A stretch of 61,952 nt of DNA. It comes from CAZFDT01 sp964518335 (GTDB lineage Bacteria > Planctomycetota > Phycisphaerae > Phycisphaerales > Phycisphaeraceae). Of this stretch, positions 51,944 through 60,915 are shown in pieces; the first letter of the stretch is position 1, and each line of letters opens with the position of its first letter. The stretch covers positions 1 to 61,952 of the forward strand of contig CAZFDT010000026.1 of NCBI GenBank assembly GCA_964518335.1. Reading direction: 5' to 3'. Both the position numbers and the translations under genes were made by a program. The notes beneath the pieces are model-generated. The model did not search any database. It saw nothing but the letters and a program-made list of their open reading frames with translations, and was not told where the DNA came from.

Positions 51944-52972
51944 TCAGGGCAGAACCGGACGCCAAAGGTAATAGAACCCCACGCCGGCGTCACCCAGGCC
52001 CATCGCTTCGGCGCCGAGGTTGAACTGCGCCAGGTTCACCTGTGTGCCGGCGACGGGCGTCGCCGCGTACGGCGACCCGACGTAGCTCAACGGTCGGTGA
52101 TACAGGATCAGGTCGGCACTTTTGACGCCGGCCAGCTCTTTGGCTTTGGCGAACGCCGCGTCCAGGTCGCCGACCTCATCGACCATGCCCACTTCCGCCG
52201 CTTCCAGCCCGCTGAGCACTCGCCCATCGGTCAGCTCGGTGAAGCGATCGGCAGCGATGTTCGGACGGTTCTCTTGCACCACCGCCACGAACTGACCGTA
52301 AAAATCGTCCACCAGCTTGCGCAGCATGGCGCGATGCTCGTCCTTGAGTTCGGACAAGGGAGAACCGGCATCCTTGTTGGGGCCGCTGGTGATCGCCTCG
52401 GCGTGGACGCCGATCCACGACAGGCCCTGCTTGACGCTGATCGTTTGCACGATGACGCCGACGCTACCGGTGATCGTCGAAGGATAGGCCACGATGGTGT
52501 CCGCGGCGCAGGCGATGTAGTAACCTCCGCTGGCAGCGACATCCATCATGAGCGCCACCACGGGTTTGTCGGTGCGCTCCTTGAAGCGGCGCAGCTCGCG
52601 ATACATCACGTCGCTGGCGGTGACGGTCCCGCCGGGCGTGTTGAGTCGCAGCACGACGGCCTTGACCGATCGATCCTGGGCGGCGGCGTCGAGCTTTTCC
52701 TGCAGCAGGCTCACGGGGTTCTCGCCCTGTTGCAGTAGCCCCGGCTTGTTGACGTTCATGAGCATGCCCGACACATCGACGATGGCGACCTTGTGGCCGC
52801 CCGCCGACGCCTCGCGCCGCACCACCGTGCTGGCCAGCCGCTGGTCCCCCGGCGATACGCCCACGACAAAGGTGATCGGCCCGCAGCCGGCGACGGCCAG
52901 GACCAGCAGCAGCAGCGCCAGCCGCGGGGCAAAGCCGATGGAGGCGGAAGGAAACGAGGGGCTATACATCAT
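51944..52972 (-). CDS. sppA: Signal peptide peptidase SppA (S49 family)
   Basis: An S49 peptidase that degrades cleaved signal peptides in the membrane. The N-terminus has a lipobox (LAVAGC), so it is likely a lipoprotein. The catalytic Ser is in DVAASGGYYIA and the catalytic Lys in TSGPNKDAGSP. Both match the short-form SppA (Ser/Lys dyad). The ATG at 52972 follows AGGAG and lies 22 bases past the lon stop. The position after lon fits a proteolysis operon. Confidence 0.9.
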   Translation of the reverse strand: MMYSPSFPSASIGFAPRLALLLLVLAVAGCGPITFVVGVSPGDQRLASTVVRREASAGGHKVAIVDVSGMLMNVNKPGLLQQGENPVSLLQEKLDAAAQDRSVKAVVLRLNTPGGTVTASDVMYRELRRFKERTDKPVVALMMDVAASGGYYIACAADTIVAYPSTITGSVGVIVQTISVKQGLSWIGVHAEAITSGPNKDAGSPLSELKDEHRAMLRKLVDDFYGQFVAVVQENRPNIAADRFTELTDGRVLSGLEAAEVGMVDEVGDLDAAFAKAKELAGVKSADLILYHRPLSYVGSPYAATPVAGTQVNLAQFNLGAEAMGLGDAGVGFYYLWRPVLP

Positions 52973-52994
52973 GTGCTTCAACTCCTGCGCGCGT

Positions 52995-55559
52995 TCATTG
53001 ACCATCATTCGTGGCCGCCTTCTTCTTCACGGCGACGAGCCTGTCGTGACCGACGGCCGCGTCGAGCAGTTGATCGACGTGCTCGACGAACTCGAAGCGC
53101 AGTTTCCTGCGGACGACGGGGTCCACCTCCTCCATGTCGCGCTGGTTCTCGTGCGGAAGGATGACGGTCTTGACGCCGGCGCGATAAGCGGCGAGGGTTT
53201 TTTCCTTGATCCCGCCCACGGGCAGGACGCGGCCGCGGAGGGTGATCTCGCCGGTCATGGCCAGCCCGCGCCGAACGGGCAACTGCAGCAGCAGCGAGGT
53301 GATGGCGGCGAACATGGCCACGCCCGCCGAGGGCCCATCCTTGGGCACGGCGCCGGCGGGTACGTGCAGGTGAATGTCGCGATCGGCCAGGGCCTTGGCG
53401 TCGTACCCCAGGGCCGCGGCCCGGGACTTGAACAGACTCATCGCCGCCGACGCCGACTCTTTCATCACGTCGCCGAGCTGCCCGGTGATGAGGATGTTGC
53501 CCTTGCCGGGGAAGCTGGTGGCCTCGATGAAGAGGATGTCGCCTCCGACGGGGGTGTAGGCCAGGCCGATGACCACGCCGGGCGTGTGGTCGGTGGTGGA
53601 CAACTCGCGGAAGTATTTCTCCGGGCCGAGCATGTGGCGGACCATGGCCGGATCAACGGCGAAGCGGCGACGGCTGGACTTGCCGTTGCCCTTGCCCGGG
53701 CCGGCGGCGACCTCGGCGGCGATGCCGCGGCACACCGAGCCGATCTGCCGCTCCAGCTCGCGGACGCCGGCCTCGCGGGTGTAGTCGTCGATGACCTTGC
53801 GAACAGCGGGAACGCCCCAGCGCACTCGGTCGCGTTTGAGTCCGTTCTCTTTGAGCTGGCGCGGAATCAGATAGCGTTTGGCGATCTGCAGTTTGTCGTT
53901 GTCGGTGTAGCCGGGTATCTCGATGACCTCCATGCGGTCCTTGAGCGCCGGCGGCACGGTCCCCATGTAATTGGCGGTGCAGATGAACATCACCTGTGAC
54001 AGGTCGAAGGGCACATCGAGGTATCGATCCATGAAGGAATTGTTCTGCCGAGGGTCGAGCACTTCGAGCAGTGCCGACGCCGGGTCACCGCGGAAGTCGG
54101 CGCCGAGCTTGTCCACCTCATCGAGCATCATGACAGGGTTGTTGGTCGCGGCACGGCGTATTTCCTGGATGATGCGGCCGGGCATCGACCCGATGTAGGT
54201 GCGTCGGTGGCCGCGGATCTCCGCCTCGTCGCGGATGCCGCCCAGCGACAGACGCGCGAACTGGCGGCCGAGGGCATCTGCAACGCTCTGCCCCAGGCTT
54301 GTCTTACCCACGCCCGGCGGGCCGACCAGGCACAAGATCGGCCCGCGACCCGTCGGGTTGAGCTTGCGCACCGCCAGGTACTCGATCAGCCGACGCTTGA
54401 CCTTTTCCAGCGCGTAGTGGTCGCGGTCGAGAATCCTGCGGGCGCGGTCCAGATCGTGGTTGTCCTTGCTGGCCTTCTGCCAGGGCAGGTCCGCCAGCAG
54501 TTCCATGTACGACAGCAGCACCGAATACTCGGGGCTGGCGGGGTGAATCGACGTGAGCCGCTTGAGCTCGCGTTCGGCCTCGGCCATCACTTTCTCGGGC
54601 GGCTTGGCCTCCTTGAGGCGCTCGCGCAGCTGCTCGACCAGCGCCTCGCCCCCCTCCTCCCCTTCGCCCAGCTCTTTCTGGATCGCCTTGATCTGCTCGC
54701 GCAGGTAGATCTTGCGCTGCGTGTCGCCGATCGACGACTGCACATCCTGCTGAATCTTCCGCTGCAGCCGCGCGATCTCGAGCTGCGTGGAAACGTGGTG
54801 CAGCACCGCCCGCACACGTTTGGCGACGTCGGGCTCCTCCAGCAGGTCCTGCTTCTGCTCGACATCCAGGTTCAGGTTCGCCGCGAGGAAGTCGGCCAGG
54901 TTGCTGGGCTGGTCGATGTTCATCAGCACAGTCATCGCCTGCTCGGGTGCGTCGGGCATGAGCTGGACGAGGCGCTGCGCCTGGTCTCGAAGTTGCTGGA
55001 CCATGGCGTCGAAGTGCTTGCGGTCGCCATCGGGGGGCAGCACTTCGTCGATGCGCGTGTGTTGTGTGCGGAGATAGGGCTTGGGCTGGGTGATCTGGCC
55101 CATACAAATGCGCGCCAGGCCATGGACGATGATCGACACCGTCTCGTCCGGCTGGCGGATCAAGCGCAGGACGATGGCGGCGCAGCCCACGTCGAACAGC
55201 TCGGACGGCGTCGGCTCATCCTGGGCCTCGTCGCGCTGCGTGAAGAGGGCGATGATCTTGGAGTTGGGCAGGCATTCGTCCAGGAGCTTGCGACTGGCGG
55301 GCCGGCCGACAACCAGGGGCACAATCGTGCCGGGGAACACCACGGTTCCGCGAATGGGAAGGATCGGCAGGTTGTCGGGGATGGCAATGGCCTGCTCGCC
55401 CGGCGGCGCGGCGCCGGCGGGCGCCGGCGGCGCCGAGGGGGGCGGCGCGGGCTTGTCGGCCTCGTCGGCGGCCGGCGGCGGGACATCGGGCTTCTTGGAA
55501 TCGTCTTGTTCAGCCACGGCGAACCTTGTGGGGGGATACAACTGGACAGCACCACTCAT
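52995..55559 (-). CDS. lon: ATP-dependent protease Lon
   Basis: A complete Lon of 854 residues: N-terminal substrate domain (LPILPIRGTVVFPGTIVPLVVGR), AAA+ module with GPPGVGKT and LDEVDKLG, and the protease domain with Ser744 (PKDGPSAG) and Lys787 (GGIKEK). It is a little longer than usual because of a proline/alanine-rich N-terminal extension of about 60 residues. The start overlaps the hsp20 stop (ATGA), so the heat-shock chaperone and protease are co-translated. No CIRCE-like or other heat-shock element was recognised upstream of hsp20. Confidence 0.97.
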   Translation of the reverse strand: MSGAVQLYPPTRFAVAEQDDSKKPDVPPPAADEADKPAPPPSAPPAPAGAAPPGEQAIAIPDNLPILPIRGTVVFPGTIVPLVVGRPASRKLLDECLPNSKIIALFTQRDEAQDEPTPSELFDVGCAAIVLRLIRQPDETVSIIVHGLARICMGQITQPKPYLRTQHTRIDEVLPPDGDRKHFDAMVQQLRDQAQRLVQLMPDAPEQAMTVLMNIDQPSNLADFLAANLNLDVEQKQDLLEEPDVAKRVRAVLHHVSTQLEIARLQRKIQQDVQSSIGDTQRKIYLREQIKAIQKELGEGEEGGEALVEQLRERLKEAKPPEKVMAEAERELKRLTSIHPASPEYSVLLSYMELLADLPWQKASKDNHDLDRARRILDRDHYALEKVKRRLIEYLAVRKLNPTGRGPILCLVGPPGVGKTSLGQSVADALGRQFARLSLGGIRDEAEIRGHRRTYIGSMPGRIIQEIRRAATNNPVMMLDEVDKLGADFRGDPASALLEVLDPRQNNSFMDRYLDVPFDLSQVMFICTANYMGTVPPALKDRMEVIEIPGYTDNDKLQIAKRYLIPRQLKENGLKRDRVRWGVPAVRKVIDDYTREAGVRELERQIGSVCRGIAAEVAAGPGKGNGKSSRRRFAVDPAMVRHMLGPEKYFRELSTTDHTPGVVIGLAYTPVGGDILFIEATSFPGKGNILITGQLGDVMKESASAAMSLFKSRAAALGYDAKALADRDIHLHVPAGAVPKDGPSAGVAMFAAITSLLLQLPVRRGLAMTGEITLRGRVLPVGGIKEKTLAAYRAGVKTVILPHENQRDMEEVDPVVRRKLRFEFVEHVDQLLDAAVGHDRLVAVKKKAATNDGQ

Positions 55560-55972
55560 CCATGCACACGCAGCGGCAGGCGCACGCGGAGCATGCCCTG
55601 ATCGTAACTGCTTTCGACATGCGACAGATCGACCTCCGGTGGCAGCACGATCACGCGCACGAACGGGCCGTGGTCGATCTCCATGGCCAGGATGCGCATC
55701 GCCTCGTCGCGGCGCGGCGGCTCGGGCGCCGGGCGCACCCCGCGGATCGTCAAACGGCCCGGCTCGACCCGCACATCAATCGCTTCACGATCCATGCCCG
55801 CCAGTTCCACGCACACCTCGATTCGACGTTCCAGGCGATACACATTCACCGACGGGCACCAGCCCCCCACCGCGTGCAACCGGTCGAACTGACCCGACAC
55901 CATCTGCTGCATCAATTGGTTGATCGCCCGGTTCAACGTCGTCGGCTCATCGCGCGTCGCAGTGGTGACCAT
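55556..55972 (-). CDS. Small heat-shock protein, Hsp20/alpha-crystallin family
   Basis: A 138-residue holdase. The alpha-crystallin core spans about residues 38-138 (SVNVYRLERRIEVCVELAGMDREAIDVRVEPGRLTIRG...). It ends GMLRVRLPLRVHG, matching the usual G-x-L motif near the C-terminus. The ATG at 55972 has GAGG upstream; the frame continues to 56014, but without family resemblance. It is the first gene of the hsp20-lon-sppA operon. Confidence 0.9.
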   Translation of the reverse strand: MVTTATRDEPTTLNRAINQLMQQMVSGQFDRLHAVGGWCPSVNVYRLERRIEVCVELAGMDREAIDVRVEPGRLTIRGVRPAPEPPRRDEAMRILAMEIDHGPFVRVIVLPPEVDLSHVESSYDQGMLRVRLPLRVHG

Positions 55973-56112
55973 GGCTCGTCCTCGATGTGACAAGGGTGTG
56001 TCAAAGCTCATCATACCGATCGTGCCGCGCGACGATGGCCTGGCAGCGGGTTTTGTTTTATCTGGCCGAAGGGCCTACGATCCTGCTTACCGTGACCACC
56101 CGAGACACCCCC

Positions 56113-56970
56113 ATGCCGACCATCGCCCCTGGCGCCTCCGAAGCCCCTGTTTCCGGCGGGGCCATGCCCGACGTACAGGCCTCGCACGACACCCGCAACG
56201 TGCCCATCGACAAGGTCGGAGTGAAGAACATCACCTATCCGATCACGCTCAAGTGTCCGGCGACGGGCGGGCAGCAACACACCGTCGCCCAGGTGAACAT
56301 GTACGTGGGGCTGCCGCACTACCAGAAGGGCACGCACATGAGCCGCTTCCTCGAGGTGCTCAACCGCCACCACGAGAGCGTGCGGTCCAACCAGGTGATG
56401 GCGATCGTGCGTGATATGCGCGACCGACTGGAGGCCGAGGACGCCCACCTGGAGCTGCGCTTCCCCTACTTCATCCACAAGAAGGCGCCGGTCACCGGCT
56501 CACCGGGCATGCTCGACGTGCAGGTGACGTTCGAAGCGTCGTGCAATGGCGGCACATCCGGGGGCGGGGTCGAGGATTTTGTCATGGGCGTCAAAGCCCC
56601 AGCCACGAGCCTGTGCCCCTGCTCCAAGGAGATCTCGGCCTACGGCGCCCACAACCAGCGGTGCGAGATCGAGGCCAAGGTCCGCTTCGCCCCCGGCAAG
56701 TTCATGTGGATCGAGGACCTCGTCAGCGTGATCGAGCAGTCCGCCAGCACGCAGGTCTTTGCCGTGCTCAAGCGTCCCGACGAGAAGTGGGTCACTGAAG
56801 CGGCGTTCGACAACCCCAAGTTCGTCGAGGACATCGTCCGCGATCTGGCCGTGCGTCTCGACGCCGAGGACCGCATCGTGTGGTACCAGATCAACTCGGA
56901 GAACTTCGAGTCGATCCACAACCACAACGCCTACGCCTTCATCGAGAAGGACAAGCGCCCCCGCAAGTGA
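56113..56970 (+). CDS. folE2: GTP cyclohydrolase FolE2 (type IB)
   Basis: FolE2 converts GTP to dihydroneopterin triphosphate in folate and queuosine biosynthesis. Family features are NMYVGLPHYQKGTHMSRFLEVL, FEASCNGGTSGGG, TSLCPCSKEISAYGAHNQR and the C-terminal INSENFESIHNHNAYAFIE. The ATG at 56113 gives about 285 residues; GTG at 56092 and ATG at 56164 are possible. FolE2 accepts several divalent metals, whereas the FolE1 enzyme needs zinc, so it is common in bacteria that face zinc limitation. It is divergent from hsp20. Confidence 0.93.
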   Translation: MPTIAPGASEAPVSGGAMPDVQASHDTRNVPIDKVGVKNITYPITLKCPATGGQQHTVAQVNMYVGLPHYQKGTHMSRFLEVLNRHHESVRSNQVMAIVRDMRDRLEAEDAHLELRFPYFIHKKAPVTGSPGMLDVQVTFEASCNGGTSGGGVEDFVMGVKAPATSLCPCSKEISAYGAHNQRCEIEAKVRFAPGKFMWIEDLVSVIEQSASTQVFAVLKRPDEKWVTEAAFDNPKFVEDIVRDLAVRLDAEDRIVWYQINSENFESIHNHNAYAFIEKDKRPRK

Positions 56971-56994
56971 ACACAGCCGTCCAGGTCGATCGCG

Positions 56995-57417
56995 TCAGGA
57001 CGTGTAGTCCACGTCCATGCCGGCATCCAGTGCGGCGTTAACGAGTTGGTCGGCGCGCTGGTTTTTCTCACGTCGGACGTGGGTGAGTGTCCACTTGCTC
57101 ACCTGGCGGAGCAGGGTCAGGGCCTGTTGGAACAGTGGGCGGAGCTCGTCGGACTTGACGCGGTATTGGCCGTGAATCTGCCGGACCATGAGCTCCGAGT
57201 CGCTGTGGATGGCCAGGTCGGTGGCGCCCAGGGCGATGGCTTCTTCGAGAGCGCGGAGGAGGCCGCGGTACTCGGCGGCGTTGTTGGTGGCCTGGCCGAG
57301 AAAGACGCCCAGCTCGCGCAAGGCCCGACCGTTGCGGGGATCGACGATGACGATGCCCGCGGCCGCAGGTCCGGGGTTGCCGCGCGACCCGCCGTCAATG
57401 TGGATGCTCAACTGCAT
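56995..57417 (-). CDS. RNase HI-like ribonuclease
   Basis: A 140-residue RNase H fold protein. The four acidic residues are visible: D8 (IHIDGGSRGNPG), E49 (NNAAEYRGL), D73 (IHSDSELMV) and D123 (NQRADQL). It lacks the basic protrusion of E. coli RNase HI, as in archaeal and many bacterial RNase HI proteins. It would cleave RNA in RNA-DNA hybrids. It is 24 bases from the end of the zinc-ribbon coiled-coil gene upstream. Confidence 0.88.
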   Translation of the reverse strand: MQLSIHIDGGSRGNPGPAAAGIVIVDPRNGRALRELGVFLGQATNNAAEYRGLLRALEEAIALGATDLAIHSDSELMVRQIHGQYRVKSDELRPLFQQALTLLRQVSKWTLTHVRREKNQRADQLVNAALDAGMDVDYTS

Positions 57418-57441
57418 ACGTTCGGGCTCCCGGAACGGGCG

Positions 57442-58194
57442 TCACTTGGTCACCATCGACGACTTGAAGGCGTCGTCGAGGTAGAGGATGCGGCCGCAGT
57501 TGGTGCAGGTGACCACCGTGTCGCGGCCGCGCATCAGGGCGTTGATGCACTCGCGGGGCAGCCCCATATAACAACCGCCGCATGTGTATTCCATGCGGCG
57601 GCGGTCTTCTTCGATGATGTTGGCCATGGCCTCACCGTCGTTTTCACGCGAGACCCGTTCGTAGAGGGCCAGCACGTCCGGCGGCAGCGCGGCGGCAGCG
57701 GCCTGCCGCTGACTCGTCACCTCGTTCAACTGCTGACCCACCTCGGCGCGGGCTGACGCCACCTGGTTCTGCGCCGCCGCAACCATCCGACTGTGCTCGT
57801 CGATCTTCGTCTGCACCTCGGCCAGTCTCGTTTTGAGTTCCTCGACCTTGCCCAGATGCTCCAAGGCCTGATCCTCGATTTTGCTCTTGTCGAGTTTGAG
57901 CGTGTTCACCTCGACCAGCAGCGCCTGGTACTCCTTGTTGGATCGCACCGCGTTCATCTGCTCGCGCAGCCTGGCGACGCGGGTGTCGGCGTCCCGGGCC
58001 TGACCCTCCAGCGCATTGGCGGCCACCTGCGCCTTGGAAAGCTGATCGTTGAGTTCGTTGTATTGCGTGGTGGCCTGGTTCACGCGCGACTGCTGCGTCG
58101 CCAGCAGTTTCATGGCCGCGTCCAGCCTGCTCCGCAGCCCGCGAAGCTGTTGATCGAGCAGGTGGAAGCTGTGTAACTGATCGTGGATCGCCAT
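57442..58194 (-). CDS. Coiled-coil protein with C-terminal zinc ribbon
   Basis: About 190 residues of coiled coil (LHSFHLLDQQLRGLRSRLDAAMKLL onwards, with several heptad-like stretches) are followed by a C4 zinc ribbon (YTCGGCYMGLPRECIN...VVTCTNCGRILYLDD). This matches the widespread DUF164/zf-RING_7 proteins, thought to act in RNA or transcription-related complexes. The ATG at 58194 is chosen because the coiled coil begins there. It is the upstream gene of the RNase H pair. Confidence 0.85.
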   Translation of the reverse strand: MAIHDQLHSFHLLDQQLRGLRSRLDAAMKLLATQQSRVNQATTQYNELNDQLSKAQVAANALEGQARDADTRVARLREQMNAVRSNKEYQALLVEVNTLKLDKSKIEDQALEHLGKVEELKTRLAEVQTKIDEHSRMVAAAQNQVASARAEVGQQLNEVTSQRQAAAAALPPDVLALYERVSRENDGEAMANIIEEDRRRMEYTCGGCYMGLPRECINALMRGRDTVVTCTNCGRILYLDDAFKSSMVTK

Positions 58195-58309
58195 TCGCTC
58201 ACTCCGCCCGAATCGGATCGAAGTCCTCAATATACCACACCGCCGCACCTGCGCGCGGCGATTTTGCGTTAATCGGCGACGCCTTTTGCCGTGACCGAAT
58301 CCGGCCGCC

Positions 58310-58338
58310 TTGCTGGGCGCGGAACGGATTCCTATACT
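58310..58338 (+). promoter_or_regulatory. Promoter of tRNA-Ala
   Basis: TTGCTG (58310-58315) and TATACT (58333-58338) are separated by 17 bases. The tRNA begins 20 bases further on. Confidence 0.75.
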
Positions 58339-58358
58339 GCCCTGAGCCAAGCGGACAC

Positions 58359-58431
58359 GGGGGTGTAGCTCAGTTGGGAGAGCGCTTCCATGGCATGGAA
58401 GAGGTCAGGGGTTCGAGCCCCCTCACCTCCA
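58359..58431 (+). tRNA. tRNA-Ala (GGC)
   Basis: Seven-base acceptor stem GGGGGTG/CACCTCC (one G-T pair), TAGCTCAGTTGGGAGAGC D-arm, anticodon stem CTTCC/GGAAG around loop ATGGCAT (anticodon GGC), and T-arm GGGGTTCGAGCCCC. Discriminator A, no CCA encoded. A terminator follows. Confidence 0.97.
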
Positions 58432-58447
58432 CTTGGACACGGCCCAC

Positions 58448-58480
58448 GCCCCGGTCGCCCACGCGGCCGGGGCTTTTTTT
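58448..58480 (+). terminator. Terminator after tRNA-Ala
   Basis: GCCCCGG (58448-58454) pairs with CCGGGGC (58467-58473), followed by seven T. The seven-base stem is GC-rich. Confidence 0.9.
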
Positions 58481-58524
58481 GCTCGGTGCCGGCCCCGCCT
58501 GGGCCGATCTGACCTGGGGACCCC

Positions 58525-59469
58525 ATGGCACAAGCATTCGGCAACCAGCGCACTGACGAAACGTCGCTCGACCTGGCGACGGCGACCCGGATCGTGCGGC
58601 GATACGTGCAGGCGGACCTCACTGTCGAGTCGGTCAAGCCGCTCAGCGGGGGGATGGTCCATCGCGTGCTGGAACTGCGCACGGACGGCCAGCCGGAGGC
58701 GGTCGTGGCGAAGGTGACGGCCAATCCCGACGACGAAGGTTTCGGTGTCGAGACGGGCGGGTTGCAGTATTGCCTGGCCCACACGCGCTTTCCGGTGCCG
58801 CGGGTGTATGCCTTTTTCAGCGGGCAGGAAGGCTTTGCCGGCACGTGTATCCTCATGCAGCGCGTGCCCGGCCCGAACCTGCAGAGCGCTCGCGTCAGCC
58901 CCGTGGGTCGGGCCATTCTGCAGCGTCAACTGGCCACCCACATGGCCCATCTGCATAGCCACCGCCGCACCACCTATGGCTCGGCCGCGACCGATCATCA
59001 CCACGCACGTTGGCTCGATCGCTTCGGGCCCACCATGACCCAGCAGTTCCAGCTTGTCCGCGAACAGCTTTCCACTCAATGCCGCCGCGTCGTCGAGTAT
59101 CTGCTGACGCACCTCGAAGAGTGGCTGCCGGAGACGCACGATCCGCGGCTGGTCCACGGCGACCTGTGGGCGACCAACATCCTCGTCGATGACCGACACC
59201 CCGACCGCCCCGAGATTCTCGCCTTCATCGACGGCGACATGGACTTTGCCGACCCCGAGTACGAACTGGCCTACCTGCGCCTGTTCCACACCGCCGGCAA
59301 CGAGTTTTTTGAGACCTATTACCAGCACCACCCGCGACGTTCCGGCTTCGACCGCCGTTGCCGCGTCTATTGGCTCAACACCATGATGCTCCACGTCAGC
59401 CGCTTCGGCGCCAAGTACCTGCCCACCGTCGAGCAGCTCGCCGAGCAGGTGCGGCGAATGATCCAATAG
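58525..59469 (+). CDS. Aminoglycoside/fructosamine-kinase-type phosphotransferase
   Basis: A protein-kinase-like small-molecule kinase of 314 residues. Nucleotide-binding region: GGMVHRVLELRTDG...VVAKVT. Catalytic loop: RLVHGDLWATNILVDD. Metal motif: AFIDGDMDFADPEYELAYL. HGDLW is typical of fructosamine kinases, and the aminoglycoside phosphotransferase family shares it. The substrate is not known. It follows tRNA-Ala and precedes carA on the same strand, with 39 bases between. Confidence 0.8.
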   Translation: MAQAFGNQRTDETSLDLATATRIVRRYVQADLTVESVKPLSGGMVHRVLELRTDGQPEAVVAKVTANPDDEGFGVETGGLQYCLAHTRFPVPRVYAFFSGQEGFAGTCILMQRVPGPNLQSARVSPVGRAILQRQLATHMAHLHSHRRTTYGSAATDHHHARWLDRFGPTMTQQFQLVREQLSTQCRRVVEYLLTHLEEWLPETHDPRLVHGDLWATNILVDDRHPDRPEILAFIDGDMDFADPEYELAYLRLFHTAGNEFFETYYQHHPRRSGFDRRCRVYWLNTMMLHVSRFGAKYLPTVEQLAEQVRRMIQ

Positions 59470-59508
59470 CTGCATGCGGCGGAGGCGGTCGTCGCTATAA
59501 TCCGCGCG

Positions 59509-60720
59509 ATGTCTGACCAGAATCCTGTTTCGGCTGCGCTGGCGCTCGAGGACGGCAGCGTGTTTCGTGGCTTCGCCTTTGGCGACACCTCCCCGCGATC
59601 GATCGACGGCGAGGTGTGCTTCAACACGTCGCTCACGGGCTACCAGGAGATTCTCACCGACCCGTCCTATGCCGGGCAGATCGTCACGATGACGTATCCG
59701 CTCATCGGCAACTACGGCGTCAACGACGAGGACCTGGAGTCGCGTCAGATTTTCGTCCGCGGGTTCGTCGTGCGCGAGCTGGCCCACGTGTCGAGCAACT
59801 ACCGCTCCACGCGCAAGCTCGAAGGCTGGCTGGCGGCGGCGGGCGTCACGGGCATCACCGGCATCGACACGCGAGCGCTGACGCGCAAGCTGCGCATCGT
59901 CGGGGCGCTCGACGGCGTGCTCTCGACCGAGCCGCTGAGCGACGAGGAACTGGTCAGGCGCGCTAAGTCCTCACCCGGCCTGGTCGGCCGCGACCTGGTC
60001 AAATCGGTGACCGCCGATGGCAGCTACGCCTGGAGCGACGGGCTGGGCGACTGGGAACCGATCCAGGGCCCGGTGCCCACGCCATCGCAGCGCAAGCGCG
60101 TCGTTGCCCTCGACTGCGGTGCCAAGCGAAACATCCTGCGCAACCTCGTGCAATCGGGTTGCGACGTGACCGTGCTGCCCTACGACGCCCCCCCGGACGT
60201 GGTCTTGTCGCATCAGCCCGACGGCGTGTTTGTGTCCAACGGGCCGGGCGACCCGGCGGCAGTCACGCCCACCATCGCCACGCTCAAGGCCCTGTTGGGC
60301 AAGACCCCGATCTTCGGCATCTGCCTGGGCCACCAGCTCCTGAGTCTGGCCATGGGGGCGACGACCTACAAGCTGCACTTCGGCCACCGCGGCGGCAATC
60401 AGCCCGTCCAGAACATCCACACCCGCAAGGTCGAGATCACCAGCCAGAACCACGGCTTCGCGGTCGATGCCAACTCGCTCGAAGCGTCCGGCGGCGAGCC
60501 GACGCACATCAACCTCAATGACCGCAGTCTCGAAGGTTTTCGCCACAAGTCCGAGCCGATCTTCGCCGTGCAGTACCACCCCGAGGCCGCTCCCGGCCCG
60601 CACGACGCCCGCTACCTCTTCGACTGCTTCATCGACATGATGGACAGTGGCCGCAGCCCGACGGGCGAGCAGATGGACCGGGCCCAGCGGCGGCGAAACC
60701 AGGTCGCCGCGGCGCTGTAA
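59509..60720 (+). CDS. carA: Carbamoyl-phosphate synthase small subunit
   Basis: CarA provides ammonia from glutamine to CarB for arginine and pyrimidine biosynthesis. The N-terminal domain has FRGFAFGDTSPRSIDGEVCFNT and FVVRELAHVSSNYRS. The class I amidotransferase has its catalytic Cys (C272) in GICLGHQ and HPEAAPGPHD near the end. Length (403) fits. CarB is not in the window. A short inverted repeat follows, then the promoter of the PEP-CTERM gene. Confidence 0.96.
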   Translation: MSDQNPVSAALALEDGSVFRGFAFGDTSPRSIDGEVCFNTSLTGYQEILTDPSYAGQIVTMTYPLIGNYGVNDEDLESRQIFVRGFVVRELAHVSSNYRSTRKLEGWLAAAGVTGITGIDTRALTRKLRIVGALDGVLSTEPLSDEELVRRAKSSPGLVGRDLVKSVTADGSYAWSDGLGDWEPIQGPVPTPSQRKRVVALDCGAKRNILRNLVQSGCDVTVLPYDAPPDVVLSHQPDGVFVSNGPGDPAAVTPTIATLKALLGKTPIFGICLGHQLLSLAMGATTYKLHFGHRGGNQPVQNIHTRKVEITSQNHGFAVDANSLEASGGEPTHINLNDRSLEGFRHKSEPIFAVQYHPEAAPGPHDARYLFDCFIDMMDSGRSPTGEQMDRAQRRRNQVAAAL

Positions 60721-60761
60721 CGACGGCGCCGCCGGGGCAAACTGGTCAACCTACCGCCCGG

Positions 60762-60781
60762 TCGGGATGCGCGATTCCCGA
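60762..60781 (+). terminator. Weak hairpin after carA
   Basis: TCGGGA (60762-60767) pairs with TCCCGA (60776-60781) across an eight-base loop. No T-tract follows, so termination is uncertain. Confidence 0.35.
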
Positions 60782-60801
60782 TCAAGGCCCAAAAATAGCC
60801 A

Positions 60802-60830
60802 TTGAGTCCGGCTTGCCCTCCCGATAGAAT
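60802..60830 (+). promoter_or_regulatory. Promoter of the PEP-CTERM gene
   Basis: TTGAGT (60802-60807) and TAGAAT (60825-60830) are separated by exactly 17 bases. It lies 86 bases before the GTG start. Confidence 0.65.
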
Positions 60831-60915
60831 CGTGTCACTTTGAATGCGGCGGCTCCCCCACCGCTGTCCCTATGATTGAACCGTGTTTGCGAGGCCTTGG
60901 GGAGGAGAAAACCCT

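Noticed and set aside
50798..52738. 646-codon ORF opposite the zinc-ribbon and SppA genes
   Set aside because: Antisense to SppA, whose Ser/Lys dyad is intact. Arg/His-rich translation indicates a shadow frame.
54207..55601. 464-codon ORF opposite lon
   Set aside because: Antisense to Lon; no domain is visible and the composition is that of a shadow frame.
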